Source: Shewanella sp. HN-41 | GTDB taxonomy: Bacteria; Pseudomonadota; Gammaproteobacteria; Enterobacterales; Shewanellaceae | Length of the DNA: 64,000 nucleotides | NCBI RefSeq assembly: GCF_000217915.1 | Contig: NZ_AFOZ01000012.1 | Location: 26,104 to 90,103 of the forward strand | Direction of reading: 5' to 3' | Shown here: positions 46,497-55,287 of the stretch, in pieces | Position numbering within the stretch: position 1 is the stretch's first letter | Layout: the number at the start of each line of letters is the position of its first letter | Notes under the pieces: generated by a model | The model's input: only the letters and a program-made list of their open reading frames with translations | Database searches by the model: none | What the model was told of the DNA's origin: nothing | Translations under genes and position numbers: made by a program

Positions 46497-49385
46497 ATGA
46501 CCAAGCAAACCCTCACTCAGTTAGAACAGCACGATTTATTCCTACGTCGTCATATCGGCCCAGATAGCAGCCAACAGCAAGCCATGCTGAATTATGTTGG
46601 TGCTGAGTCTCTGGACGATCTAACCGCGCAAATCGTGCCTGAGTCGATCCGTTTAAGCCAAGAATTGAGTATTGGTGATTCCTGCGGCGAAGCCGAAGGT
46701 CTGGCTTATATTCGTGGTTTAGCACAACAAAACCAAGTATTTAAGAGCTACATTGGTATGGGTTACTACGGCACACAAGTGCCAAACGTGATCCTGCGCA
46801 ACGTATTGGAAAACCCAGGTTGGTACACGGCCTATACCCCTTATCAGCCAGAGATCGCCCAGGGCCGTTTAGAAGCGATTCTAAACTTCCAACAAGTGTC
46901 GATGGACCTAACGGGTTTAGACTTAGCCTCAGCTTCACTGCTGGACGAAGCGACTGCGGCTGCCGAAGCCATGGCGCTGGCTAAGCGTGTTTCTAAGGCC
47001 AAAAAAGCCAATACCTTCTTCGTTGCCGATGATGTGTTCCCACAAACCTTAGACGTAGTGAAAACCCGCGCTGAGTGTTTTGGTTTTGACGTGGTGGTTG
47101 GCCCAGCATCTGAGGCAGTTAACCACGAGCTGTTTGGTGCCTTGTTCCAATATTCAAGCCGTTTCGGTCAAATCACTGACTTCACCGAATTATTCGCCAC
47201 CCTGCGTGCAAATAATGTGGTTGTGACTGTCGCCGCCGATATTATGGCATTAGTGTTACTCAAGTCACCGGGTGCCATGGGCGCCGATGTGGTCTTCGGT
47301 AGTGCCCAGCGTTTCGGCGTGCCAATGGGCTTTGGTGGTCCACATGCGGCCTTCTTCGTTGCCCGTGACGAGCACAAACGTTCTATGCCTGGCCGTATCA
47401 TTGGTGTGTCAAAGGATGCCCGTGGTAACCGCGCCCTGCGTATGGCGATGCAAACCCGTGAGCAACACATCCGCCGCGAAAAAGCCAACTCAAACATTTG
47501 TACCGCGCAAATTTTATTAGCGAACATGGCGTCTTTCTACGCCGTATTCCACGGTCCAGATGGCCTGAAAACCATCGCTGCTCGCATTAACCGTTTCGCC
47601 GATATTTTAGCGGCAGGTTTACAGGCCAAAGGCGTGAGCTTAGTCAACAGCACTTGGTTTGATACCATTAGCATCAAAGGCTTAGATGTTGCTGCCGTGA
47701 ATGCACGCGCTCTGGCCGCTGAAATGAACCTACGTTTCGATGCCGATGGCATTGTGGGCGTGAGCTTAGATGAAACCACGCTGCGCACCGATATCGAAGC
47801 GCTGTTCGATGTGATCTTAGGTGCTGGCCATGGTTTAGATGTTGCCGCATTAGACGCGCAAATCGTAAGCCAAGGTAGCCAATCGATTCCTGCTGCACTC
47901 GTGCGCCAAGATGCGATTCTGACTCACCCAACCTTCAATCGCTATCAAAGCGAAACCGAGATGATGCGTTATATTAAACGTCTCGAAAATAAAGATTTAG
48001 CACTTAACTACTCGATGATTTCACTGGGCTCATGCACCATGAAGTTAAACGCAGCGGTTGAAATGCTACCCGTGAGCTGGCCAGAATTCGCCAACATGCA
48101 CCCCTTCTGCCCACTGGATCAAGCCAAAGGCTACACCCAGATGATCGAAGAGCTGTCTACTTGGTTAGTGAATGTCACGGGTTACGATGCCGTGTGTATC
48201 CAGCCAAACTCCGGCGCTCAAGGTGAATACGCTGGCTTGTTAGCCATCAAGAAATACCATGAGTCACGTGGCGATGCCCACCGAAATATCTGTTTGATCC
48301 CGCAATCTGCCCACGGTACTAACCCAGCATCGGCACAATTAGCCGGTATGCAAGTGGTCGTGACAGCCTGTGACAAGCAAGGTAACGTCGATTTAGAAGA
48401 TCTGAAGACCAAAGCCGCCGAAGTGGCTGAAAACCTGTCTTGCATCATGATCACTTACCCATCGACCCACGGTGTGTACGAAGAATCTATCCGCGAAATC
48501 TGCAATATCGTGCACCAGCATGGCGGCCAAGTGTACTTGGACGGTGCCAACATGAACGCACAGGTAGGCTTAACCTCTCCTGGCTTTATCGGTGCCGACG
48601 TATCGCACCTTAACCTGCACAAGACCTTCGCGATTCCACACGGCGGCGGTGGCCCAGGTATGGGCCCAATCGGCGTGAAAGCACACTTAGCGCCGTTTGT
48701 AGCCGGTCACGTAGTGGTTAAACCGGGCCGCGAAAGCGATAACAACGGCGCCGTATCGGCAGCGCCTTACGGTAGCGCTGGCATTCTGCCCATCAGCTGG
48801 ATGTACATTAAGCTGTTAGGTTCAGAGGGCCTTAAAAAGTCGACTCAAACTGCGCTGTTAAACGCTAACTACGTGATGAAAAAGCTGTCAGAACACTACC
48901 CAGTACTGTTCCGTGGCCGTAACGATCGCGTCGCGCACGAATGTATTATCGACCTGCGTCCACTGAAAGAAGCCTCAGGCGTGACCGAGATGGATATCGC
49001 TAAGCGTTTGAATGACTACGGTTTCCACGCACCAACCATGAGCTTCCCCGTTGCGGGCACTCTGATGATTGAGCCAACGGAATCTGAGTCTAAGGTTGAG
49101 CTAGACCGCTTTATCGACGCTATGGTGTCAATCCGTGCCGAAATCGCCAAAGTGGAATCGGGTGAATGGCCAGCGGACAACAACCCGCTGCATAACGCGC
49201 CACACACTATGGCCGATATTATGGACCCAGCGTTCGATTCACGCCCATACAGCCGTGAAGTCGCCGTGTTCCCAAGTGCAGCAGTACGTCACAACAAGTT
49301 CTGGCCAACCGTGAATCGTATCGACGATGTGTACGGCGACCGTAACTTGATGTGTAGTTGTGCGCCGATGGAAGACTACGAATAA
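46497..49385 (+). CDS. gcvP: Glycine dehydrogenase (decarboxylating), P protein
   Basis: PLP enzyme of 962 residues that decarboxylates glycine. The N-terminal half begins with FLRRHIGP and contains [16 protein letters not shown]. The C-terminal half has the PLP lysine Lys709 in [18 protein letters not shown]. Single-chain (fused alpha and beta) form, as in other gammaproteobacteria. Marks the left end of ordinary core genes before the accessory insert. Confidence 0.97.
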   Translation: MTKQTLTQLEQHDLFLRRHIGPDSSQQQAMLNYVGAESLDDLTAQIVPESIRLSQELSIGDSCGEAEGLAYIRGLAQQNQVFKSYIGMGYYGTQVPNVILRNVLENPGWYTAYTPYQPEIAQGRLEAILNFQQVSMDLTGLDLASASLLDEATAAAEAMALAKRVSKAKKANTFFVADDVFPQTLDVVKTRAECFGFDVVVGPASEAVNHELFGALFQYSSRFGQITDFTELFATLRANNVVVTVAADIMALVLLKSPGAMGADVVFGSAQRFGVPMGFGGPHAAFFVARDEHKRSMPGRIIGVSKDARGNRALRMAMQTREQHIRREKANSNICTAQILLANMASFYAVFHGPDGLKTIAARINRFADILAAGLQAKGVSLVNSTWFDTISIKGLDVAAVNARALAAEMNLRFDADGIVGVSLDETTLRTDIEALFDVILGAGHGLDVAALDAQIVSQGSQSIPAALVRQDAILTHPTFNRYQSETEMMRYIKRLENKDLALNYSMISLGSCTMKLNAAVEMLPVSWPEFANMHPFCPLDQAKGYTQMIEELSTWLVNVTGYDAVCIQPNSGAQGEYAGLLAIKKYHESRGDAHRNICLIPQSAHGTNPASAQLAGMQVVVTACDKQGNVDLEDLKTKAAEVAENLSCIMITYPSTHGVYEESIREICNIVHQHGGQVYLDGANMNAQVGLTSPGFIGADVSHLNLHKTFAIPHGGGGPGMGPIGVKAHLAPFVAGHVVVKPGRESDNNGAVSAAPYGSAGILPISWMYIKLLGSEGLKKSTQTALLNANYVMKKLSEHYPVLFRGRNDRVAHECIIDLRPLKEASGVTEMDIAKRLNDYGFHAPTMSFPVAGTLMIEPTESESKVELDRFIDAMVSIRAEIAKVESGEWPADNNPLHNAPHTMADIMDPAFDSRPYSREVAVFPSAAVRHNKFWPTVNRIDDVYGDRNLMCSCAPMEDYE

Positions 49386-49535
49386 TGGCTACTTGGCCTA
49401 GATAATTCGGCGTCAGCCAACACTTTTCGCTACTCATTGACACCAGTCAACTCCGTGGCGAAAAGCATCGGCTTCCTTGCCTTATCGTCGGCAGTAACGC
49501 CATTATTATTCTTCGGCTTCAGCGAGTTTTAAGCA

Positions 49536-49565
49536 TAAAAAAAGCGACCGAAAGGTCGCTTTTTT
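49536..49565 (+). terminator. Intrinsic terminator after gcvP
   Basis: A-run, stem AGCGACC/GGTCGCT with a 4-base loop, T-run of six. 150 bp after the gcvP stop. Confidence 0.85.
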
Positions 49566-49683
49566 GTTGCCTGCCGCAGGCTTTCGCATTCTCTTATATT
49601 CGCTACACCAGTGACACGCCGTGCTTATGTTTTAGAAGGTCACTGGTGCAACAATGCTTAATCTGGTGTAACCGTTGAGTGAC

Positions 49684-49740
49684 GAGTAATGCCTGTCCTA
49701 TTTTTCAGTATGAAATTGACCACAGAGTAATGCCTGTCCT
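49684..49740 (+). repeat. 16-bp direct repeat, two copies, period 41 bp
   Basis: GAGTAATGCCTGTCCT occurs at 49684-49699 and 49725-49740. The copies flank a TATTTTTCAGTATGAAATTG segment. They sit where core sequence gives way to the A+T-rich insert, so they may be remnants of a mobile-element end. No third copy seen at the right side. Confidence 0.8.
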
Positions 49741-50010
49741 GTCTTTTCGCTTAGCGGTTCGCTTTTTTATTGCCAGTGATTTTTCGCTTAACTTGTTCAA
49801 GAAGAATGGCGCTCTGCCGAGTTGAGTTATACGCCGTTACCTTGAAAAACGTCATAAGTCCTTAAGAGAAAAGTCTTTAATTATATTGTATTTTTTGGCA
49901 CCATAGTTTCAATAATAGACATTCACTTTTGATTTATAAACTATGGAATTTTTCTGAGGTGAAGAGTTTGTTGAAGTAGGGAATAATAAATAATTGATTA
50001 AGGAAGTTGC

Positions 50011-52083
50011 ATGAAAAATATAACTAATTCGTTAGGTATTAACGACAAGTTAGTACAACTATTAGGGGAATCACCTGATGATAACTTCGTCGGTTACGTA
50101 TATTCGATGAATTTTAATGAAGCCTCCATACTTACCAATGATTCGTTTAAAGAGCGTGTCGCGGGGATACCCCACAATAGCTTTTTAGTCGCTACTTCAA
50201 TCAACCCTAAAAATATTGCTAATAGTACAGACCTAGACCGTGAGGTAATTCTACTACGAGTATTGGGACCATCTACTTTACCATTTGAAGATGATTTTAT
50301 TAAAACACGAATTGAGAACCATCAGCGTAGAACCGAAGACGAAAGGTACTCTAACGATTCACTCGATGGATTGGATGTATTAACTCATTCAGAGTTGCAA
50401 GCTGGAGGCCTAAAGTGCCGAATTCTTGGAACCTTTTACATTGATTCAAAAGGTTCTCTTCGCTTGGGTAGTGATGTCGAAAACTATATGTCTTCGAATA
50501 AACTACGTGTGTTTAAGCCAAGGGGCCAAGCTCTACAGTTAATAGTTAATCATGTAAATGACGAAGTAAAAAACAAGGCTAAAGAAGAGGCAGAGAAGTC
50601 TGGCTTTAAAGGAATGCCTTCTCCAATAAAAATTGGCACTGTGAGATATACTTCCACCGACAGATTACACCGTTCACAAACAGAACAAAAAGTTCCAGTC
50701 TATATTCAACCTACAGACTTTCTAGCAAGAAGAACGGCCATTCTAGGTATGACCAGAACGGGTAAGTCAAATACCGTTAAGTACACTATCTCCTCTGTTG
50801 CTTTGTCTGCTGCGAAAGATGGGATCGATGTCGGCCAATTAATCTTTGATATCAATGGTGAATATGCAAACGCTAACCACCAAGACGATGGAAGCTCATT
50901 AGCAGAAGTGTTCGGAGATGAATGCGTAAGATATCGCACAGTTGATACTGAAGGATTTGAAGACTTAAGAACAAACTTCTATTTGGACAGTGCGGCAGGG
51001 TTGACGTTGTTGCACCAACTCACTCGAAACGATCCATATAGTAGTCAGACCGATCTAAACCAATTTATTGAAAGCGGTCTAGAAAAGCCTGATGTGGAAG
51101 ATGGTCCTTCACCGATGACTCGCTGGAGCGTGAGACTTGCAGTATTTCATTGTATTTTGCATCAAGCAGGATATAGGGCTCCGTCTGGCTTCAAAGTTGA
51201 ATTTCCCGTAAGCGGTAAAGTTTTAGATGCCGTAACAGGAGCAGAAAGGCCATATACCTTTAAAAGAGGAACTATTTCGTGGGTGTCTGTTGGTTTAGAT
51301 GAAGCAACCGCATGGTTTGAAAGTGCGAGGCAGTGCCATTACGATTTAAAACGAGAGCAGCATGACAATAAAAAATCTGAGATTGGACTAAGTACAGATG
51401 GTAAAAAATCTTGGATTGATAGTAACTTAGAAGCATATTTGAATGTGCTTGTGAGGAAAAATGCTACTGGAACAAATATTAGAGGGTACCGGGCAATAGT
51501 TCCATTTGTAGAGTATCACTCTCCGAAAAGACAAAATGATGTTATTCAAGAAATCCTTGGTCATATAAAAGATGGCAAGATAGTCATTTTAGACTTGTCA
51601 GTTGGCCCTATAGATGTAAGGACAGTGTTATCTCGAAGAATAGCTCAACGTATTTTTGATAATTCATTTGGTGAAATGAACAAGGGTAAAACTCCTCAAA
51701 ACATCGTTATTTATGTTGAAGAAGCGCATAACTTAATTGGTAAGAAAGGTGAGCTTACGGATGTGTGGCCACGAATAGCAAAAGAAGGCGCAAAGGCTAA
51801 AATATCATTCGTGTACGCGACTCAAGAACCTTCTTCAATTCATCCGAATATCTTGGCCAACACTGAGAACTGGTTTGTAACGCATTTGAATAATGAAGAT
51901 GAGTTGAGAGCTTTGGGCAAGTTTTATGATTTTGCTGACTTTCATGCATCGTTAAAGACAGCTCAAGACGTTGGTTTTGCAAGAATAAAGACCCTTTCCT
52001 CACCTTATGTGATCCCTACTCAGATAGACAGATTTACACCTGCGGATTTAAAGGCTGAGTACACCAAACTGAAAGGAAACTAA
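50011..52083 (+). CDS. HerA-type DNA-translocase ATPase
   Basis: 690-residue P-loop ATPase of the HerA/FtsK superfamily (DUF87-like). The N-terminal 230 residues are a beta-rich HAS-barrel-like region. Walker A is GMTRTGKS (246-253) and the hydrophobic strand ending in EE is NIVIYVEEAHNLIG (Walker B, 564-577). FVYATQEPSSIHPNIL is the sensor-like segment common in HerA. It lies 3 bp before a NurA-type gene; HerA and NurA form a complex that processes DNA ends in archaea, and related pairs act in phage defence in bacteria. Codon use is A+T-rich compared with gcvP. Ribosome site AAGGAAG 5 bases before ATG. Confidence 0.85.
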   Translation: MKNITNSLGINDKLVQLLGESPDDNFVGYVYSMNFNEASILTNDSFKERVAGIPHNSFLVATSINPKNIANSTDLDREVILLRVLGPSTLPFEDDFIKTRIENHQRRTEDERYSNDSLDGLDVLTHSELQAGGLKCRILGTFYIDSKGSLRLGSDVENYMSSNKLRVFKPRGQALQLIVNHVNDEVKNKAKEEAEKSGFKGMPSPIKIGTVRYTSTDRLHRSQTEQKVPVYIQPTDFLARRTAILGMTRTGKSNTVKYTISSVALSAAKDGIDVGQLIFDINGEYANANHQDDGSSLAEVFGDECVRYRTVDTEGFEDLRTNFYLDSAAGLTLLHQLTRNDPYSSQTDLNQFIESGLEKPDVEDGPSPMTRWSVRLAVFHCILHQAGYRAPSGFKVEFPVSGKVLDAVTGAERPYTFKRGTISWVSVGLDEATAWFESARQCHYDLKREQHDNKKSEIGLSTDGKKSWIDSNLEAYLNVLVRKNATGTNIRGYRAIVPFVEYHSPKRQNDVIQEILGHIKDGKIVILDLSVGPIDVRTVLSRRIAQRIFDNSFGEMNKGKTPQNIVIYVEEAHNLIGKKGELTDVWPRIAKEGAKAKISFVYATQEPSSIHPNILANTENWFVTHLNNEDELRALGKFYDFADFHASLKTAQDVGFARIKTLSSPYVIPTQIDRFTPADLKAEYTKLKGN

Positions 52084-52086
52084 TAT

Positions 52087-53466
52087 ATGCCATATAGTAA
52101 TCAGTTTGCGGGTAAAGGTGGGCATTCAGATATAATTAAAAACCCTGACGTGCAAAGCTTCTTAGATAACTGTGACCCCATTACTACTCCAAGTGAGGAA
52201 GAGGCTAAGAAAATAGTCGCTGATTTTATGCGGCTGGGGAAAGGTTGTGAATGGATGCCAAGTCATGTTGTAGCATCGGATGCTAGTCCATATTCTGAAC
52301 CTGTTAATGGGTTGTTCCCAAGCACACAGATAGGTTATGTAAAAAATAGCTTAGTTATTATCGATGTAAATAATTACGATGGATTAAAGCCAATCAATTC
52401 TAGATATGTAGATCCTTTTAGAGTTGCTGAGCTACACCGCAATGGCGACCCCATATCTTTTACATTACCTGGTAGTAACATCAGATATAAAGGAGCAAAA
52501 ACGGTTCAAGATGGCTTTAGAAGAGCGGTGTATGAGCAGCTTTCTGATTTAAGAACCAGTTTTACCAATGACAAGACATATAATGTCGTCGGAACTTTGC
52601 TAGCGATAGATGATAACGAAGTCGAATTAAAAAAGTGTCCTTCTTGCCAACATGAACAACTTTTCGCATTTAAACGAAACGAAGAAGTTATGAAATGTAA
52701 TCAGTGCAGTGAGGATGTATACATCACTGATAGTCTCCGTATTCATGAGCAAATCTCAGAGCATGGTGAAAACAACTCAGCCATGACTCGTTTTATGAAT
52801 GTTGTGGAGCATTTGATTATAGCCTCGTTTATTCGAATGCTTGGTAAGCATAATCCTGAACTTCTTTCCCATATGGCTTTTATTATCGATGGGCCTCTAG
52901 CTATATTTGGACAACCGGCTAAAACTCACGCTAGGTTGATGAAACTTTATGATACCGTTGTAAAGTTTATGGAAGAAAAGAACCTTGAGCCTCCACTGCT
53001 GCTAGGTATACAAAAAACTGGGACCGCAGTTGAACATGCAAAGGCTTTAGGACGTTATATTGAAAAAGGTACTTTCCGAGTCATTGATGATGAGTATCGA
53101 CACAAATATATAGCAGCGAGGTCAGAAAAATCTGAAAATTTTGGACATGAAACATATTATGGACAGGATTTTATATACAGGACTGACAGCGGAAAGGTCT
53201 TTGTGTTTGGATTACCTTATCCATTTGAATCTAAGTCTCAGAGTTCTTCAGAAGCAACAAAAAGTTCTTTTGCAAGCAAGAAGATTGAAGTAGATCGTTA
53301 CTACAAAAACCTAGGTAAAGCCATGAAAGTCATTTCTCACTTCGAGCTTGAACTATATGATAACGCTATAGTTCCAATAGCTTTGGCTCACCGCCACGCT
53401 TCGATTAGCTTAGTTCCTGGAGGAAAGGTGTTAGATATCTTAACGAGGAAAGGGCTTAAGATTTAA
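52087..53466 (+). CDS. NurA-domain nuclease with a zinc-ribbon insert
   Basis: 459 residues. Acidic motif Asp65 in VVASDASP, second acidic motif Asp268 in FIIDGPLAIFG, and a C-terminal LAHRHASI (His435, His437): the order of the NurA 5'-3' nuclease. Between them is a zinc-ribbon-like set CPSC (184-187) and CNQC (204-207), not part of the basic NurA domain. The downstream TYYGQDFIYRTDSG block also fits NurA. It begins 3 bp after the HerA gene, so the proteins are probably made together. The NurA call is by motif reading, not by alignment. Confidence 0.75.
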   Translation: MPYSNQFAGKGGHSDIIKNPDVQSFLDNCDPITTPSEEEAKKIVADFMRLGKGCEWMPSHVVASDASPYSEPVNGLFPSTQIGYVKNSLVIIDVNNYDGLKPINSRYVDPFRVAELHRNGDPISFTLPGSNIRYKGAKTVQDGFRRAVYEQLSDLRTSFTNDKTYNVVGTLLAIDDNEVELKKCPSCQHEQLFAFKRNEEVMKCNQCSEDVYITDSLRIHEQISEHGENNSAMTRFMNVVEHLIIASFIRMLGKHNPELLSHMAFIIDGPLAIFGQPAKTHARLMKLYDTVVKFMEEKNLEPPLLLGIQKTGTAVEHAKALGRYIEKGTFRVIDDEYRHKYIAARSEKSENFGHETYYGQDFIYRTDSGKVFVFGLPYPFESKSQSSSEATKSSFASKKIEVDRYYKNLGKAMKVISHFELELYDNAIVPIALAHRHASISLVPGGKVLDILTRKGLKI

Positions 53467-53471
53467 AACAG

Positions 53472-53496
53472 AGAAGCGGCAATTAAGCCGCTTTTT
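53472..53496. terminator. Bidirectional terminator between nurA-like and methylase genes
   Basis: AAGCGGC/GCCGCTT stem with A-rich left side and TTTTT on the right. It overlaps the 3' end of the methylase. Confidence 0.8.
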
Positions 53497-54340
53497 CTAA
53501 TTTTAACTCATCAGGTACTTTAAAACCCTTGCTTACAACTAGTAACTCTGTGCCTTTCTTTTTATTAGCAGCACTGTAGTTTAAACTGAATGAAAACTGA
53601 CGGAATGAGGTGTAAAGTGATTTTATAAAGTCAGTATAATCGTATGTAAGTATCCATTTTGACTTTATTTTAGCAATTCTTTTGGCTAAAAAGATATGGT
53701 CATTTTGTTCATAGAAGTTTGTATAAAGACTTTGGCCTTTCACAAAGTATGGTGGGTCAATACAGAAAAATACATTTTCTTTTTTTAAATCAATTTTTTC
53801 AATAAACTCTAATGCATCTAAATGGTAAATATGAATATTTTCTCTGTATGAGGCTATTTTTCTAATCTTAGCTTTTAAATTTTCTTTGTTAAAACGACAG
53901 TCTAATGGATATTTGCTTTTTTGTTCGAACCCTCCAATGACTCCTGCCTTATCTATAATTCCTGAACGATTGGTTCTGTTTAGGAAAAATGAAGAGAAGC
54001 CAAGAATTAACTCATCAATGTGTTCTTTATCATTTTGAATAGCTTTTTGCTTATGCCATTCTGCAATTGTTATTTCTGTTGTATCAATCAACTCTAAAAA
54101 CTCATCGGTACGATAAAGAATGGAATGCCAAAATGCCCATACAGAACGATCAAAGTCATTTAAATGAATATGAGAAACAGCTCCCTTGAATAGCAAAGCT
54201 AAAGCTAACCCCGCCCCTCCAGCATAGGGTTCTGCATAATGGCAGCCTTTTAATCCGTTGTAATGAATAAAAGTGTTAACCATTGGGGTTATTGCTGTTT
54301 TTCCTCCAGGATAGCGAAGAGGAGTTTGTGTAACTGGCAT
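53483..54340 (-). CDS. D12-class DNA adenine N6-methyltransferase
   Basis: 285-residue Dam-like methylase (type II beta class). The AdoMet motif is LRYPGGKTA at 8-16, with YAEPYAGGAG following, and catalytic motif IV is CIDPPYFVKGQS. The target sequence cannot be read; GATC is only a guess from the family. Convergent with the HerA/NurA pair. No restriction nuclease is next to it unless the NurA protein takes that role. Ribosome site GGAG 6-9 bases before ATG. A+T-rich like its neighbours. Confidence 0.88.
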   Translation of the reverse strand: MPVTQTPLRYPGGKTAITPMVNTFIHYNGLKGCHYAEPYAGGAGLALALLFKGAVSHIHLNDFDRSVWAFWHSILYRTDEFLELIDTTEITIAEWHKQKAIQNDKEHIDELILGFSSFFLNRTNRSGIIDKAGVIGGFEQKSKYPLDCRFNKENLKAKIRKIASYRENIHIYHLDALEFIEKIDLKKENVFFCIDPPYFVKGQSLYTNFYEQNDHIFLAKRIAKIKSKWILTYDYTDFIKSLYTSFRQFSFSLNYSAANKKKGTELLVVSKGFKVPDELKLEKAA

Positions 54341-55125
54341 TTATTGCTCCATGATAACTAGAGTCTTATCTTAACATTTTGATATGTTTCAATCCAACTC
54401 GTTACCTAAGCTGTTTTCCGTTCTTGTTATATAGAGTCATTTTTTCAACATGTTACCTTAATGATGGTTTGATTGTTTACACTAGGAAAAACGCTATGGC
54501 GACAAAAAGACCTGAGATAAGTATCTCTTAGGATAAAAGATTGCTGCCGAAGTCTGCCATTTACGTCCCTGAAATAAAGCGGGTTAACAGTCAATCCAAT
54601 GATATAACCCGCGAATAAAATTAACTTATAAACTTTGGAAAGTGGTGACAGGATGACTTTTAAGAGTTTAGATGCAGATTGTTGATTTGCTTCTTCTTCC
54701 CTAAATAGCGTGCTCGATTTTGGCGTCCGAGTGTGGCTCTGCTTTTCCTTAGTGGTCTCACTTTAACCTGCTCTATGCGGTTTAATCAATGCGTTTTATC
54801 ACAAAACTGATTTTAAAGAATGACTTGTGGCAGAGGCTGTCTTAGCTTAAACGCAGTGCGTTAGCGACTATGCAAAAGCGAGGGGAGGGCGGCCTGCGAT
54901 TAGGGTAAAGCTAGCTTCGTGTTGGTGATGAAGCATAAAAGATGGTTCAGATCCCGTTTCACCATACTGTTTTTACTCCAGTGTCATTAGCTAGAGCGAT
55001 TTAAGTTCACTCTGTTCTCTTTATGTCTATGGACGACAGGCAAGTGACTAGAGGCCAACAGTGATACTGTGGCATTTATAAACAAAATGCTTGCTGCGAT
55101 AGGGTTGATTTGTTATTACTGGCCC
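54341..55125. other. Gene-poor region between methylase and thr leader
   Basis: 785 bp with no supported gene. One inverted repeat, GCGGGTTA/TAACCCGC (54579-54612), is visible. Frames here are short and lack ribosome sites. It may contain the promoter of the Thr-leader transcript and debris from the insertion event. Confidence 0.5.
54579..54612. repeat. 8-bp inverted repeat
   Basis: GCGGGTTA at 54579-54586 and TAACCCGC at 54605-54612, 18-base loop, no T-run. Function unknown. Confidence 0.6.
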
Positions 55126-55191
55126 ATGAACAAAATATACGTAAGCGCAATTAACACCACCACTACCACCACGAGAATTCTCGGGGGGTAG
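55126..55191 (+). CDS. Threonine-rich leader peptide
   Basis: A 21-codon frame: MNKIYVSAIN, then six consecutive Thr codons, then RILGG. A run of codons for one amino acid just before a terminator is the hallmark of an attenuator leader, as in E. coli thrL. Here it precedes a threonyl-tRNA synthetase gene rather than thrABC. It has no strong ribosome site apart from a purine-poor GGCCC; that lowers certainty slightly. Confidence 0.85.
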   Translation: MNKIYVSAINTTTTTTRILGG

Positions 55192-55244
55192 TTTTTTGCG
55201 TCTTTAAAAAAACCCTCTGAGCGAAATCGCCAGAGGGTTTTTTT
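55156..55244 (+). promoter_or_regulatory. Threonine transcription attenuator
   Basis: Three alternative pairings. Region 1 (Thr codons, CTACCACCACGAG) with region 2 (CTCGGGGGGTAG). Region 2 with its T-run (GGGTAGTTTTTT) can instead pair with AAAAAAACCC, an antiterminator. If region 3 is free it forms the terminator ACCCTCTG/CAGAGGGT (55212-55238) followed by seven T. A ribosome stalled at Thr codons would free region 2, form the antiterminator and allow reading into the ThrRS gene. Confidence 0.82.
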
Positions 55245-55287
55245 ATACCTTGGTTTTGTATTTCGCTCAGATTTAACTCAGGAGAGA

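Larger units (their letters stand above)
49386..50010. other. Left junction of the HerA/NurA insert
   Basis: 625 bp without a supported gene. It holds the gcvP terminator (49536-49565), two copies of GAGTAATGCCTGTCCT (49684-49699 and 49725-49740), and a strongly A+T-rich stretch (about 49860-50000) that probably includes the herA promoter. No tRNA or integrase is present. Confidence 0.55.

Noticed and set aside
53483..54340. Housekeeping Dam methylase
   Set aside because: Low G+C context and a place beside herA-nurA rather than beside aroB or rpe argue for an accessory methylase.
49386..55125. Integrated prophage or tRNA-borne island
   Set aside because: No integrase, phage structural gene or tRNA was seen, and no direct repeat brackets both sides of the insert.
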